DNA of 35,255 nucleotides from UBA1732 sp045114235 (GTDB lineage: Bacteria; Verrucomicrobiota; Lentisphaeria; Victivallales; UBA1829), in contig JBGUKB010000007.1 of the NCBI GenBank assembly GCA_045114235.1, forward strand, positions 1 to 35,255. The letters run 5' to 3'. The notes beneath the pieces were generated by a model that searched no databases, was not told the origin of the DNA, and was given only the letters and a program-made list of their open reading frames with translations. A program made the position numbers and the translations under genes. Shown here one piece after another: positions 7,970 to 15,104 of this stretch. Every line of letters begins with the position of its first letter. Positions within the stretch are counted from its first letter, which is position 1.

Positions 7970-9451
7970 TCAGAGTCCGTTCGTTTCGACCGCTCTGAAG
8001 CGGGTGTTGTAGCGGCGGAACATCGCCTGAAGATCGCCGTTGGCGCGTTTTTCGGCGATGACCTTGTCCGCGGCGGCCTTCGCCTCGGAGTTGCCGTTCC
8101 GGAACGCGAAGCCGTACTCCTCGGCGGGGATGGCGACGTTCATCATCCTGATCCTGCCGATGTACTTGCTGGCGGCGAGGTCGGCCTCGCCCTCGTCGTC
8201 GACGAAGGCGTCGATCTCGCGGTTGAGCAGGCCGATGATGCCCTGCGTGGCGTTGTCGTAGTGGAAGACTTCCCTTGCATGGAGCTTGTTGACGGCGAAG
8301 TCTTCGTTGGTGGTCCCCTTCTTGGCTCCGACGAACCTGTCGTTCAGGTCTTCAAGCTTTTCGAACTTGGATTCCTCGCTCACGAGGATCCTGCGCACGC
8401 CGGCCTCGTAGGACTCGGAGAAAAGCACGAACTGCGAACGTTCCGGCGTAATGGAGATGCCGGACGCGCCCATGTCGGCGGCCCCGGTCATGACGAGCGG
8501 GATCACCTCGGTGAACGGGACGATCTTGATCTGAAGCGGGCGCTTCAGTTCGGCGGCGATCGCCTCCGCCATGTCGATGTCCACGCCGATCAGATGGTTG
8601 TTGTCCACGAAGACAAACGGGGCGAACGAGGTTTCGAGGCAGACGACGAAGGGCTTGACTTCCTCCTGGACTTTCGCGCCTGTGGGAAGCGCGCCGAGCG
8701 CATTCAGATGGTCGCCGCGCCTCTTCTGGATCGTGCCGGCCATCTTGAACTTGTCGATGATGGAATTTGCGACGCGCGCGAGTTTCTTGTCCTTTTTGTT
8801 GAAGAAGATCCCGTACTGGTCCTTGGTCAGCGGCTTTTCGAGGATCTTGAACGCGTCGCCGTTCGCCTTGACCAGGAGCTCCGCCTGCATGCGGTCCATC
8901 ACGGCCGCATCGGCGCGGCGGTCGATGAGCGCGGCGTTCACGTCTTCCTGCGTGAGGAAGGGCAGAACGACCCTCGGCTTGATGCGTTCACGCAGAAGCG
9001 TGAGGTCGCTGGTGCCTTCCTGCGCGGCGACGCGGGCGGTCTTCAGAGATTCCTCGCCCGTGAGCGAGGATCCGCTCGGCACCACGATCACCTGCGCGGA
9101 AACGTCGTAGACCGTGGAGAAAAGGACGCGTTCGGCACGCTGCGGCGTAATGGTCACGCCGGCCGCGCCGATGTCCGCCTTGCCCATGGCAACGAGCGTG
9201 AATATCTGCTGGAACGGCACGACCTTGTACTGGACGGGACGGCCGAGTTCCCTCCCGATCGCCTCGACGATGTCGACATCGACGCCCGCAACGGGAACGG
9301 GTTCCTGCCCCGTGTAATAGCAGTAGGGGGACGTGGACGCTTCGCAGGCGACGATCAGGGGCTTCCCCTTTTCGCTGTCGGTTTTGGAGCATGCCGGCAG
9401 CAGCAAGGCGCCGAGAAGCAGCACGGCGAAGAGACAGAGGATCTTATTCAT
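7970..9451 (-). CDS. tandem two-domain solute-binding lipoprotein (family 3)
   Basis: A 493-residue lipoprotein: signal peptide with lipobox LLPAC (Cys21), then two complete family-3 periplasmic binding domains at about residues 32-246 and 267-481. Each domain has the amino-acid-binding hallmarks: a DxDI/DIDM-AEAI helix, a DIGAAGVTITPQR or DMGASGISITPER loop whose Arg grips the ligand carboxylate, and the FS that follows. The domains differ clearly in sequence, so this is an old duplication and the two may bind different ligands. No permease or ATPase gene is adjacent, so the transporter partner is unknown, or the protein acts as a sensor or scavenger. The ATG at 9451 follows GGAGAAAGG; an upstream in-frame ATG would spoil the signal peptide. 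The lar genes follow on the same strand. Confidence 0.85.
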   Translation of the reverse strand: MNKILCLFAVLLLGALLLPACSKTDSEKGKPLIVACEASTSPYCYYTGQEPVPVAGVDVDIVEAIGRELGRPVQYKVVPFQQIFTLVAMGKADIGAAGVTITPQRAERVLFSTVYDVSAQVIVVPSGSSLTGEESLKTARVAAQEGTSDLTLLRERIKPRVVLPFLTQEDVNAALIDRRADAAVMDRMQAELLVKANGDAFKILEKPLTKDQYGIFFNKKDKKLARVANSIIDKFKMAGTIQKRRGDHLNALGALPTGAKVQEEVKPFVVCLETSFAPFVFVDNNHLIGVDIDMAEAIAAELKRPLQIKIVPFTEVIPLVMTGAADMGASGISITPERSQFVLFSESYEAGVRRILVSEESKFEKLEDLNDRFVGAKKGTTNEDFAVNKLHAREVFHYDNATQGIIGLLNREIDAFVDDEGEADLAASKYIGRIRMMNVAIPAEEYGFAFRNGNSEAKAAADKVIAEKRANGDLQAMFRRYNTRFRAVETNGL

Positions 9452-9517
9452 GACAAACCTTTCTCCGTTGCGGATGAAAATATGTTCAAATAAACTGCAG
9501 CAAACGAAATTTTCCAT

Positions 9518-9545
9518 AAGGTATCACGTTTTTTCGCGATTTCAA
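9518..9545 (-). promoter_or_regulatory. possible promoter for the tandem binding protein
   Basis: TTGAAA (9545-9540), a 16-base spacer and TACCTT (9523-9518) with an upstream TG form a possible extended -10, 66 bases before the start codon. An A-rich tract at about 9567-9587 lies upstream where an UP element could act. The -10 match is mediocre. Confidence 0.35.
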
Positions 9546-9612
9546 GCGATATTTAACGTTTTAAGCCTTTTTATTTTTATTTTTTTCGTGCGCGCGCACC
9601 TATGACGCCGGC

Positions 9613-10305
9613 TCAGACGAAAAGACGGTGTTTTTTTCCGGCATCGTAGTCCGGGACAGCATACGCCGCCGTCCAGACGCCGTCCCGGCCGCGCGTCAGC
9701 AGGACCCCGTGCAGATATCCGCACCAGTCCTCGATCGTAAACGAACGGACGCCGAGCGCGCTCAGGATCGCCATCGCCAGCACGTCGTGGGAAACGATGA
9801 CCGTGCGGGAGGCGGGGAACGGGGTTCCGGTGAGGAATCCCAGAAGTTCTTCGGCGAAGGGCCGCATGTCCTTCAGTCCGTCCGCATGGCCCGTGGAATA
9901 ATACTCGCGCATGACCGGCACGGTATTGTGGTCGCGGAGCATTGCCTCGAAGTCCACCGGGCGCGCAAAAATAGTCAGGTCGCCGAGTTCGGGACAGTCG
10001 CGGACATCATGCCGGGGAAATCCGCCCCCCTCCATCATGCACTGCGCCGTTCTGCGCGTGCGAGTCCGGGGAGACGCCGCGAATGACACGTCGTTTCCCA
10101 GCCTGGAGAGCAGGCGTCCGCAGCGCTTTGCCTGGTCCACGCCTTCCGGGGTCAGATCGGGGTCGACGGAACCGGCACGGAGCGATTCGCGGATGGCATG
10201 CCGCAATACGAGGACAACCCGGTCGGCAGCATCCGCCAAAGCATGGATGTTTCCGAGGAGAACGGGTTCGCGGTTGATCGCGATGGAGTTCAGGATGGAA
10301 GACAT
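9613..10305 (-). CDS. histidine phosphatase family protein
   Basis: A 230-residue protein of the phosphoglycerate-mutase-like (branch 1) histidine phosphatase superfamily. The catalytic LRHAIRE (His36) stands where RHG is usual. It is followed by ASPRTRTRRTAQ (Arg80), which lines the phosphate pocket, and by VSHDVLAM (His173), the second catalytic histidine. These enzymes use a phosphohistidine intermediate to dephosphorylate small molecules, peptides or proteins; the substrate cannot be told from sequence. There is no signal peptide, so it is cytoplasmic. The gene starts 13 bases after the stop of the thioredoxin-fold gene and is probably cotranscribed with it, although its ribosome binding site is poor. 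Confidence 0.8.
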   Translation of the reverse strand: MSSILNSIAINREPVLLGNIHALADAADRVVLVLRHAIRESLRAGSVDPDLTPEGVDQAKRCGRLLSRLGNDVSFAASPRTRTRRTAQCMMEGGGFPRHDVRDCPELGDLTIFARPVDFEAMLRDHNTVPVMREYYSTGHADGLKDMRPFAEELLGFLTGTPFPASRTVIVSHDVLAMAILSALGVRSFTIEDWCGYLHGVLLTRGRDGVWTAAYAVPDYDAGKKHRLFV

Positions 10306-10318
10306 TGCCCGGGCACGC

Positions 10319-11470
10319 TCAATCCGAAGTTTTTTGGACGCCGGTTCCGTCCGTTACGATGCCGCCGCCGACCTTGAATCCGGTCGAGTTCTTTTCCTTC
10401 GTCTCGCGCTGCGGCACGATCCTGTCGGCCTTGTCCACAAACGACGTGACGGAATTTGTGTTGGCATCGAGGCGGCCGAGCTCGCTGCCTGCGGAATCCA
10501 GGATGATGACCGTGGGATAGTACGAGACATGGAACTTCTCGGCGATCCGCGTGTTGTGCTGCACCTGCTCGCGGTTCCGCTTGTCCTTGCCGGTGTCGGC
10601 ATTGTCGGGGTAATCCATGTAAACGACGAGCAGGCGGTCGCGCATCTTGTTCTTGAACTTGTTATTCTCCATGCGTTCGGTCTTGAACTTGCGCGAATTG
10701 TCGTTGTCGGAGTTGTGGAAGAACACGGCGACCGCCTTCCCCGTCTGCTGCGCCTTCTCCATCGCGTCGTCGTAGTCGCAGAACCAGCCGTTCGGCGCAC
10801 GCGTCCAGCGTTCCGGCGTCGTGGGAGCCTCCAGCGTGGCGCTGCGCGCGGAGTTGTGGATCAGCTCGTCCACCTTCGAATCGACCATGACCTTCGGCAC
10901 GCCCTCACCCAGGACCTCCTTGATCTTCTGGCGCATTTCATCGAATTCCGGACGGGTCCTGTTCGGCTGATAGTCCGTATCCTTGTACCGGTAGTCGTTC
11001 CTGAACGGCTTGAAATCGGGGTCGAACGTGTCCCGGTCGAAACCGGATTCCGATTTCTCCTTCTTTTCCTCCGGGTAGCGTTCCGAATAGGGGATATAAG
11101 TGCCGTCCGCCGTAAAACTTTTGGACCTCGTCGGAGTCGAGGAGGCGGATTCGGATTTTGTCGAAGTCGAGGACGAAGACGAGCCGCCGGATTTCGTTGA
11201 GCTCGAAGAAGAAGACGTTTTCGAGGAAGAAGAACCTTCGTCGCGGGAGCCCCACGTGTCGGGCTCGCTGTCGTCGACCAGCTGGGCGGAACGGGATACG
11301 GAGGGCTTGCGGGTGGTTTCGCCCGGAAGTTCGACAGCCGTGTCGTCATATGGCTTGATGAGGTCGTCCATAAAGCTGCCGCCGAACGGGCTGTCATCGG
11401 GCCCGGCGAACAAGACCGGCGCGGCACAGACGGATGCCGCCATCGTAACTGTAAACAGGAAGTATTTCAT
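10319..11470 (-). CDS. secreted thioredoxin-fold protein lacking CxxC
   Basis: A 383-residue exported protein with an N-terminal signal peptide (cleavage near LFAG, about residue 22). Residues 79-118 form a low-complexity Ser/Thr/Lys linker. From about residue 224 to 355 there is a thioredoxin-like domain: GKAVAVFFHNSDNDNS, VVYMDYPDN, then HVSYYPTVIILD with the cis-proline at 319 and a GxLD/Gly turn. The redox CxxC expected after the first beta strand is replaced by SDNDNS, so classical disulfide exchange is not possible. It may be a binding or structural thioredoxin fold, akin to Thioredoxin_7/DUF255-type domains. The middle region (120-220) is charged and unrecognised. A TATAAT -10 lies upstream, and the histidine phosphatase follows after 13 bases. 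Confidence 0.65.
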   Translation of the reverse strand: MKYFLFTVTMAASVCAAPVLFAGPDDSPFGGSFMDDLIKPYDDTAVELPGETTRKPSVSRSAQLVDDSEPDTWGSRDEGSSSSKTSSSSSSTKSGGSSSSSTSTKSESASSTPTRSKSFTADGTYIPYSERYPEEKKEKSESGFDRDTFDPDFKPFRNDYRYKDTDYQPNRTRPEFDEMRQKIKEVLGEGVPKVMVDSKVDELIHNSARSATLEAPTTPERWTRAPNGWFCDYDDAMEKAQQTGKAVAVFFHNSDNDNSRKFKTERMENNKFKNKMRDRLLVVYMDYPDNADTGKDKRNREQVQHNTRIAEKFHVSYYPTVIILDSAGSELGRLDANTNSVTSFVDKADRIVPQRETKEKNSTGFKVGGGIVTDGTGVQKTSD

Positions 11471-11531
11471 AGGGATCGCTCCATTTGAACCGGCTTTCCG
11501 GCCGGATTTCTCTCAAATAAGTCGACGGATC

Positions 11532-11560
11532 ATTATACTATAGACCTTATGTTACGGAAA
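11532..11560 (-). promoter_or_regulatory. promoter for the thioredoxin-fold gene
   Basis: TATAAT (11537-11532) is a perfect -10, 61 bases upstream of the ATG. The -35 position 17 bases upstream reads TTTCCG (11560-11555), a weak match. Confidence 0.5.
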
Positions 11561-11610
11561 ATCAAATCCGAATCGGGACTTTCTCTGATTAATTTGGATG
11601 AAAAAAGGAT

Positions 11611-13866
11611 TTAGAGGAGTGAAAGAGCATCCACGTCCACATACAAATCCACGTCCTTGACCGTGCGCCGCCAGTTCATGACCTCCGCGCGCAGGAACGC
11701 GCGGAATGCGGCATTGGGCGGCGTCCGGACCGTGGAGAGATACCGGTAGCGCCCCTTGATGCGTTCGATCGGCGCCGGGGTCGCGTCGCTGATCTCCAGT
11801 GGCGCGGGGAAACGTTCCGCGATGCGGTTCACGAGCTCGGCGGCCTTTGCTTCGATGAGCACGGGGTCCTCGCCGTCGAAATGCAGGACTGTGAGGTGGG
11901 AGAACGGCGGGAATAAAAGCTCCTTGCGGATCGGGAGCTCCTCCTCGAAAAAGTCCTTGCAGGAGTGTTCCGCCGCGCACAGGATCGCGGGGTTTTCCGG
12001 CGAAAAGGTCTGGATGAGCACCTGTCCGTGGACCTCGCCGCGTCCGGCGCGTCCGGCGACCTGCGCGAGCAGCTGGAACGTGCGTTCGAGCGCGCGGAAG
12101 TCCGGCAGATACAGCCCCATGTCGGCGTTCAGCACGCCAACGAGCGTGACGTTCGGGAAGTCCAGCCCCTTGGCGATCATCTGCGTGCCGATGAGGATGT
12201 CGATGTCGCCGCCGCGGAACTTCGACAGGACTTCCTCGTATTTCTGCGGATTCGTCATGGTGTCCGAGTCCATGCGCGCGATGCGCGCGCCTTGGAACAG
12301 CGCCCCGGCAAGACTTTCGATGCGCTCGGTGCCGGTGCCGACGTAGTGGAAGTCGGCCTGGCCGCAGACGGGGCACGAGATGATCGCGGGGACGATCCTG
12401 CCGCAGAAATGGCAGATCAGCGAGGCGTTCTTCTTGTGGTAGGTGTAGGCAACGGCGCAGTCCGGGCAGGTCGGGACGTATCCGCAGGCGCACTGGAGCT
12501 GGCGCGAGTAGCCGCGCTTGTTCAGGAAGAGAATGCTCTGTTCTCCTGCCTGGATCCGGCTGCGCACGGCGTCGATCAACCGCTTCGAGAACATCGGCAC
12601 GCGGTCTTCATCGTCTTTCTCGAGGCGCATGTCGACGATCTCGACCGCGGGAAGCACGATTGACGGGTCCCAGCGGTTCGGCATGGACGCCAGCTCATAC
12701 TTGCCCGTGACGGCGTTCTGCCAGGACTCCAGCGAGGGCGTGGCGGACCCGAGGATGACGAGCGCGCCCTCCATGCGGCCGCGGACCACCGCCACGTCGC
12801 GGGCGTTGTAGCGCGGCGCTTCGGACTGCTTGTAGGAGGAATCGTGCTCCTCGTCGACGATGATGAGCTTGAGGTTGCGGAACGGCGCGAAGAGTGCGGA
12901 CCGCGCGCCGACCGCGATGTCGACCTCGCCGCGGTACACCTTCATCCACTCGTCGTAGCGTTCGCCCTGCGTGAGCCCGCTGTGGAGCACGCTGACGCGT
13001 TCACCGAAACGCGCGCGGAACCGCGTCACGGTCTGCGGCGTGAGGGAAATCTCCGGCACCAGCACGATCGCGTTGCCGCCCTGCTCCAGCACACGCGCGA
13101 TAGCCTGAAGATAGACCTCCGTCTTGCCGCTGCATGTCACACCGTGCAGCAGGAGCACGTGCGGCGAGGCGGACGGCCGGTCCGGCGCGAGCATGGAGAA
13201 TATCTTTTCCAGCGCGGCGGCCTGTTCGCCCGTGAGCGGGAGGGGGAACGACGGGACGATTTCGAGGTTGCGGAGCGGATCGCGGTCGGTCCGGACCTCC
13301 TCGATGTTCAGGATGCCGGCCTTTTCGAGCGCACGGAGCTGGGGAGGCTTCGCCCCGGTCACGGACTGGATCGTGTCCGTCGGCGCGCCGGGATGGAGCG
13401 TGATGAACTGGATGGCCTGCGCCCGGACCTTGGCGCGCGCGCCATTTTTCTCCAAATAGGCGGCGGCTTTCTCCGGGGACGCCAGATAGCACCGGCGGAT
13501 CTTTTTGGGCTTGATCCTGCCGCTCCGGACCGCCGACGGCAGCAGGGCGCGCAGGGCCTGTTCGCGGGTGCAGCAGTAATAATCGGCGATCCAAGCGCCG
13601 AGCTTAGAGAGGGAATCCGGGATCCGTGGCACGTCGTCGCAGATCTCCAGGATCTCCTTCAGGTCGCCGCGTTCGGGACACGGAATGAGGCGCGTCACGG
13701 TCGCCGGACGCGGCTTGCGCCCCTTGCCGAACGGCACATTGACCTTCATGCCGGGCTGAATGCGTCCGATGAGGTGCGGCGGGATCAAATAATCGAAGGT
13801 CCTGTCAAGCGACAAGTTGACAAGGACCTCCACTGCCGGAAGAGATTTTGCGTCTCCGTCTGGCAT
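11611..13866 (-). CDS. priA: PriA, primosomal replication-restart helicase
   Basis: A 751-residue PriA, close to the E. coli length (732). PriA recognises stalled forks and D-loops and reloads the replicative helicase through 3'-5' unwinding. The N-terminal 3'-DNA-binding domain begins around residue 10 (VEVLVNLSLDRTFDYLIP). Walker A is GVTCSGKTE (242-250), the Walker B box is DEEH (338-341), and GSATPSLES (373-381) is motif III. Between the helicase lobes lie eight zinc-binding cysteines (459, 461, 467, 470, 485, 488, 498, 501). The C-terminal lobe contains QVAGRAGRG. The start at 13866 gives the right N-terminus but has no Shine-Dalgarno sequence and lies just beyond the terminator of the upstream gene. 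Confidence 0.95.
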   Translation of the reverse strand: MPDGDAKSLPAVEVLVNLSLDRTFDYLIPPHLIGRIQPGMKVNVPFGKGRKPRPATVTRLIPCPERGDLKEILEICDDVPRIPDSLSKLGAWIADYYCCTREQALRALLPSAVRSGRIKPKKIRRCYLASPEKAAAYLEKNGARAKVRAQAIQFITLHPGAPTDTIQSVTGAKPPQLRALEKAGILNIEEVRTDRDPLRNLEIVPSFPLPLTGEQAAALEKIFSMLAPDRPSASPHVLLLHGVTCSGKTEVYLQAIARVLEQGGNAIVLVPEISLTPQTVTRFRARFGERVSVLHSGLTQGERYDEWMKVYRGEVDIAVGARSALFAPFRNLKLIIVDEEHDSSYKQSEAPRYNARDVAVVRGRMEGALVILGSATPSLESWQNAVTGKYELASMPNRWDPSIVLPAVEIVDMRLEKDDEDRVPMFSKRLIDAVRSRIQAGEQSILFLNKRGYSRQLQCACGYVPTCPDCAVAYTYHKKNASLICHFCGRIVPAIISCPVCGQADFHYVGTGTERIESLAGALFQGARIARMDSDTMTNPQKYEEVLSKFRGGDIDILIGTQMIAKGLDFPNVTLVGVLNADMGLYLPDFRALERTFQLLAQVAGRAGRGEVHGQVLIQTFSPENPAILCAAEHSCKDFFEEELPIRKELLFPPFSHLTVLHFDGEDPVLIEAKAAELVNRIAERFPAPLEISDATPAPIERIKGRYRYLSTVRTPPNAAFRAFLRAEVMNWRRTVKDVDLYVDVDALSLL

Positions 13867-13868
13867 AA

Positions 13869-13913
13869 ATCAAAAGAAGATGTGTTCATGCCGGGGAGAC
13901 ACGCCCCGGCATG
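13869..13913 (-). terminator. intrinsic terminator after the TIGR04073-like gene
   Basis: CATGCCGGGG (13887-13896) and CCCCGGCATG (13904-13913) form a perfect 10-bp stem with a 7-base loop. On the minus strand it is followed by a U-rich stretch (CTTCTTTTGATTT). It lies between the stop of the small secreted protein (13930) and the priA start (13866). Confidence 0.75.
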
Positions 13914-13929
13914 GAATTCAATTCATCCG

Positions 13930-14397
13930 TTACTGGACGACGCCAGTCTGCGGATAGAAGAAATTCTGGTAGTTGTGGGCGGGGGAGATGATCCATTCCG
14001 GGGTAAGGATCGGACCATAGCCCCACTGGGAGCGGTTCGGATCCATCGGGTCGTTCGGGCTGCTCGGGAGCGGGAAGGGGAAGGTGAGGAGCTCGAGGAT
14101 GCCGACGCCTTCGCGGACCAGGAAGTAGCCGACGCCGCCGATCACGCCGTAGGTGGCGCCGGCGAGGTTGCCGTCTTCGAACTGGACGTGGGACATGAAA
14201 AGGGGAATCTCGAACACGCCGAACGCCGTGTCGCAAATGCCGCGGCCGAGCTTGCGCGTGATACGGTTCCAAAGGTTCTCATATCCGGGCGGGTTCTCGG
14301 GAGACAGGTTCATGTTGTCGATGGCGAGAGCCTGGGTCATTCCGCCGATCATGGCGAAGAAGACGATGCTCAGGACGATTTTTTTCCACTGTTTCAT
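13930..14397 (-). CDS. small exported protein, probable TIGR04073 (exosortase-associated) family
   Basis: A 155-residue protein with a clear Sec signal peptide (MKQWKKIVLSIVFFAM; cleavage near ALA, residue 25). The mature part has a KLGRGICDTAFGVFEIP motif at residues 49-65, a glycine-rich hydrophobic segment (GATYGVIGGVGYFLVREG) and a proline-rich LTFPFPLPSSPND tail. This RG...EIP pattern with a small secreted layout is what I recall for TIGR04073, a family largely confined to PVC bacteria and named for co-occurrence with exosortase. Its function is unknown. No exosortase or PEP-CTERM protein is visible in the window. It has a strong AAGGAG ribosome site, its own promoter and its own terminator, so it is monocistronic and probably well expressed. 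Confidence 0.65.
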   Translation of the reverse strand: MKQWKKIVLSIVFFAMIGGMTQALAIDNMNLSPENPPGYENLWNRITRKLGRGICDTAFGVFEIPLFMSHVQFEDGNLAGATYGVIGGVGYFLVREGVGILELLTFPFPLPSSPNDPMDPNRSQWGYGPILTPEWIISPAHNYQNFFYPQTGVVQ

Positions 14398-14488
14398 TTG
14401 GTACTCCTTGAAGGGTTGTCTGAGTATGTTTTAAGAAAAAGTATCGTTTTTTTTGGCGTTTTCACTGGAAAAATCGGAAAACGCGTTT

Positions 14489-14517
14489 AATATATTCTTG
14501 TATCCTTCATCAATCAA
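14489..14517 (-). promoter_or_regulatory. promoter for the TIGR04073-like gene
   Basis: TTGATT (14517-14512), a 17-base spacer and TATATT (14494-14489) are oriented toward the gene at 14397. The form is the same as the TATATT promoters of the plus-strand operons. No comparable pair was found for queF on the other side of this divergent gap, which is otherwise A/T-rich with several T runs. Confidence 0.65.
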
Positions 14518-14597
14518 GTTGAAATCGTGATTTTTTTTGATTTTTTTTCGAAAAAAGCGGATTTCATCTGCAAATAACGTCTGAAAGGCCGTAAAAA

Positions 14598-15050
14598 ATG
14601 CCAAAAAACGAAAAAAAAGCGAAAAAAAGTCGGACGGAAGCCATTCCGCATCCTTCCCTGACCCTTCTTTCCCGCAGCCATACCGAGTACCCGGACACCC
14701 CGGACAAGGCGAAACTTGAGACATTCGTCAACGCCTATCCCCAGCGCGACTACGAAATCCTGTTCGACTGCCCCGAGTTCACGAGCCTGTGCCCGGTGAC
14801 TGGACAGCCCGACTTCGGGCACATCCGCATCCGGTACATCGCCGACAAACGGTGCATCGAAAGCAAATCCCTGAAACTTTACCTTTATTCCTTCCGCAAC
14901 CACCACACGTTCCACGAGGAGGCCGTCAACCGCATCCTCACCGACATGGTGAAAGCGTGCAAGCCGCGATGGATGGAGGTCAACGGAGAGTTCCGTCCGC
15001 GCGGCGGCATCTCCCTGACCATCACCGCGACTGAAGGCAAGAAGCCCTGA
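14598..15050 (+). CDS. queF: QueF, NADPH-dependent preQ0 reductase
   Basis: A 150-residue unimodular QueF of the short (YkvM) type. It reduces 7-cyano-7-deazaguanine to preQ1 in queuosine synthesis, with two NADPH consumed. The catalytic block FTSLCPVTGQPDFG contains the thioimide-forming Cys65 and proton-donor Asp72. ESKSLKLYLYSFRNHHTFHE (88-107) is the QueF motif whose glutamate and histidine bind substrate. The first 12 residues are Lys-rich and not part of the fold. GAAAGG precedes the ATG. No other queuosine gene is in the window, and I found no preQ1 riboswitch in the short leader. argJ follows after 51 bases. Confidence 0.95.
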   Translation: MPKNEKKAKKSRTEAIPHPSLTLLSRSHTEYPDTPDKAKLETFVNAYPQRDYEILFDCPEFTSLCPVTGQPDFGHIRIRYIADKRCIESKSLKLYLYSFRNHHTFHEEAVNRILTDMVKACKPRWMEVNGEFRPRGGISLTITATEGKKP

Positions 15051-15075
15051 TCCGGCAAATCTGACAGAATATACC
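15047..15075 (+). promoter_or_regulatory. argJ: possible weak promoter before argJ
   Basis: CTGATC (15047-15052), a 17-base spacer and TATACC (15070-15075) overlap the end of queF. The match is modest; readthrough from queF would serve as well. Confidence 0.3.
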
Positions 15076-15086
15076 AAAACTTTTTC

Positions 15087-15104
15087 AAGGAGATATCTGA
15101 ATTG
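15087..15104 (+). promoter_or_regulatory. argJ: ribosome binding site that sets a TTG start for argJ
   Basis: AAGGAG (15087-15092) lies nine bases before TTG (15102-15104). No in-frame ATG or GTG with a better site lies nearby, and the resulting N-terminus has the expected ArgJ length. Confidence 0.75.

Noticed and set aside
9588..9599. Palindrome GTGCGCGCGCAC beside a long T-rich/A-rich tract, considered as a terminator of the histidine phosphatase gene.
   Set aside because: On the minus-strand transcript the stem is followed by A's, not U's, and a hairpin of it has only four base pairs. The A-tract may instead serve the downstream promoter.
14523..14597. preQ1 riboswitch upstream of queF.
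   Set aside because: The short A/T-rich leader lacks the stem-plus-A-rich-tail pseudoknot of known preQ1 classes.
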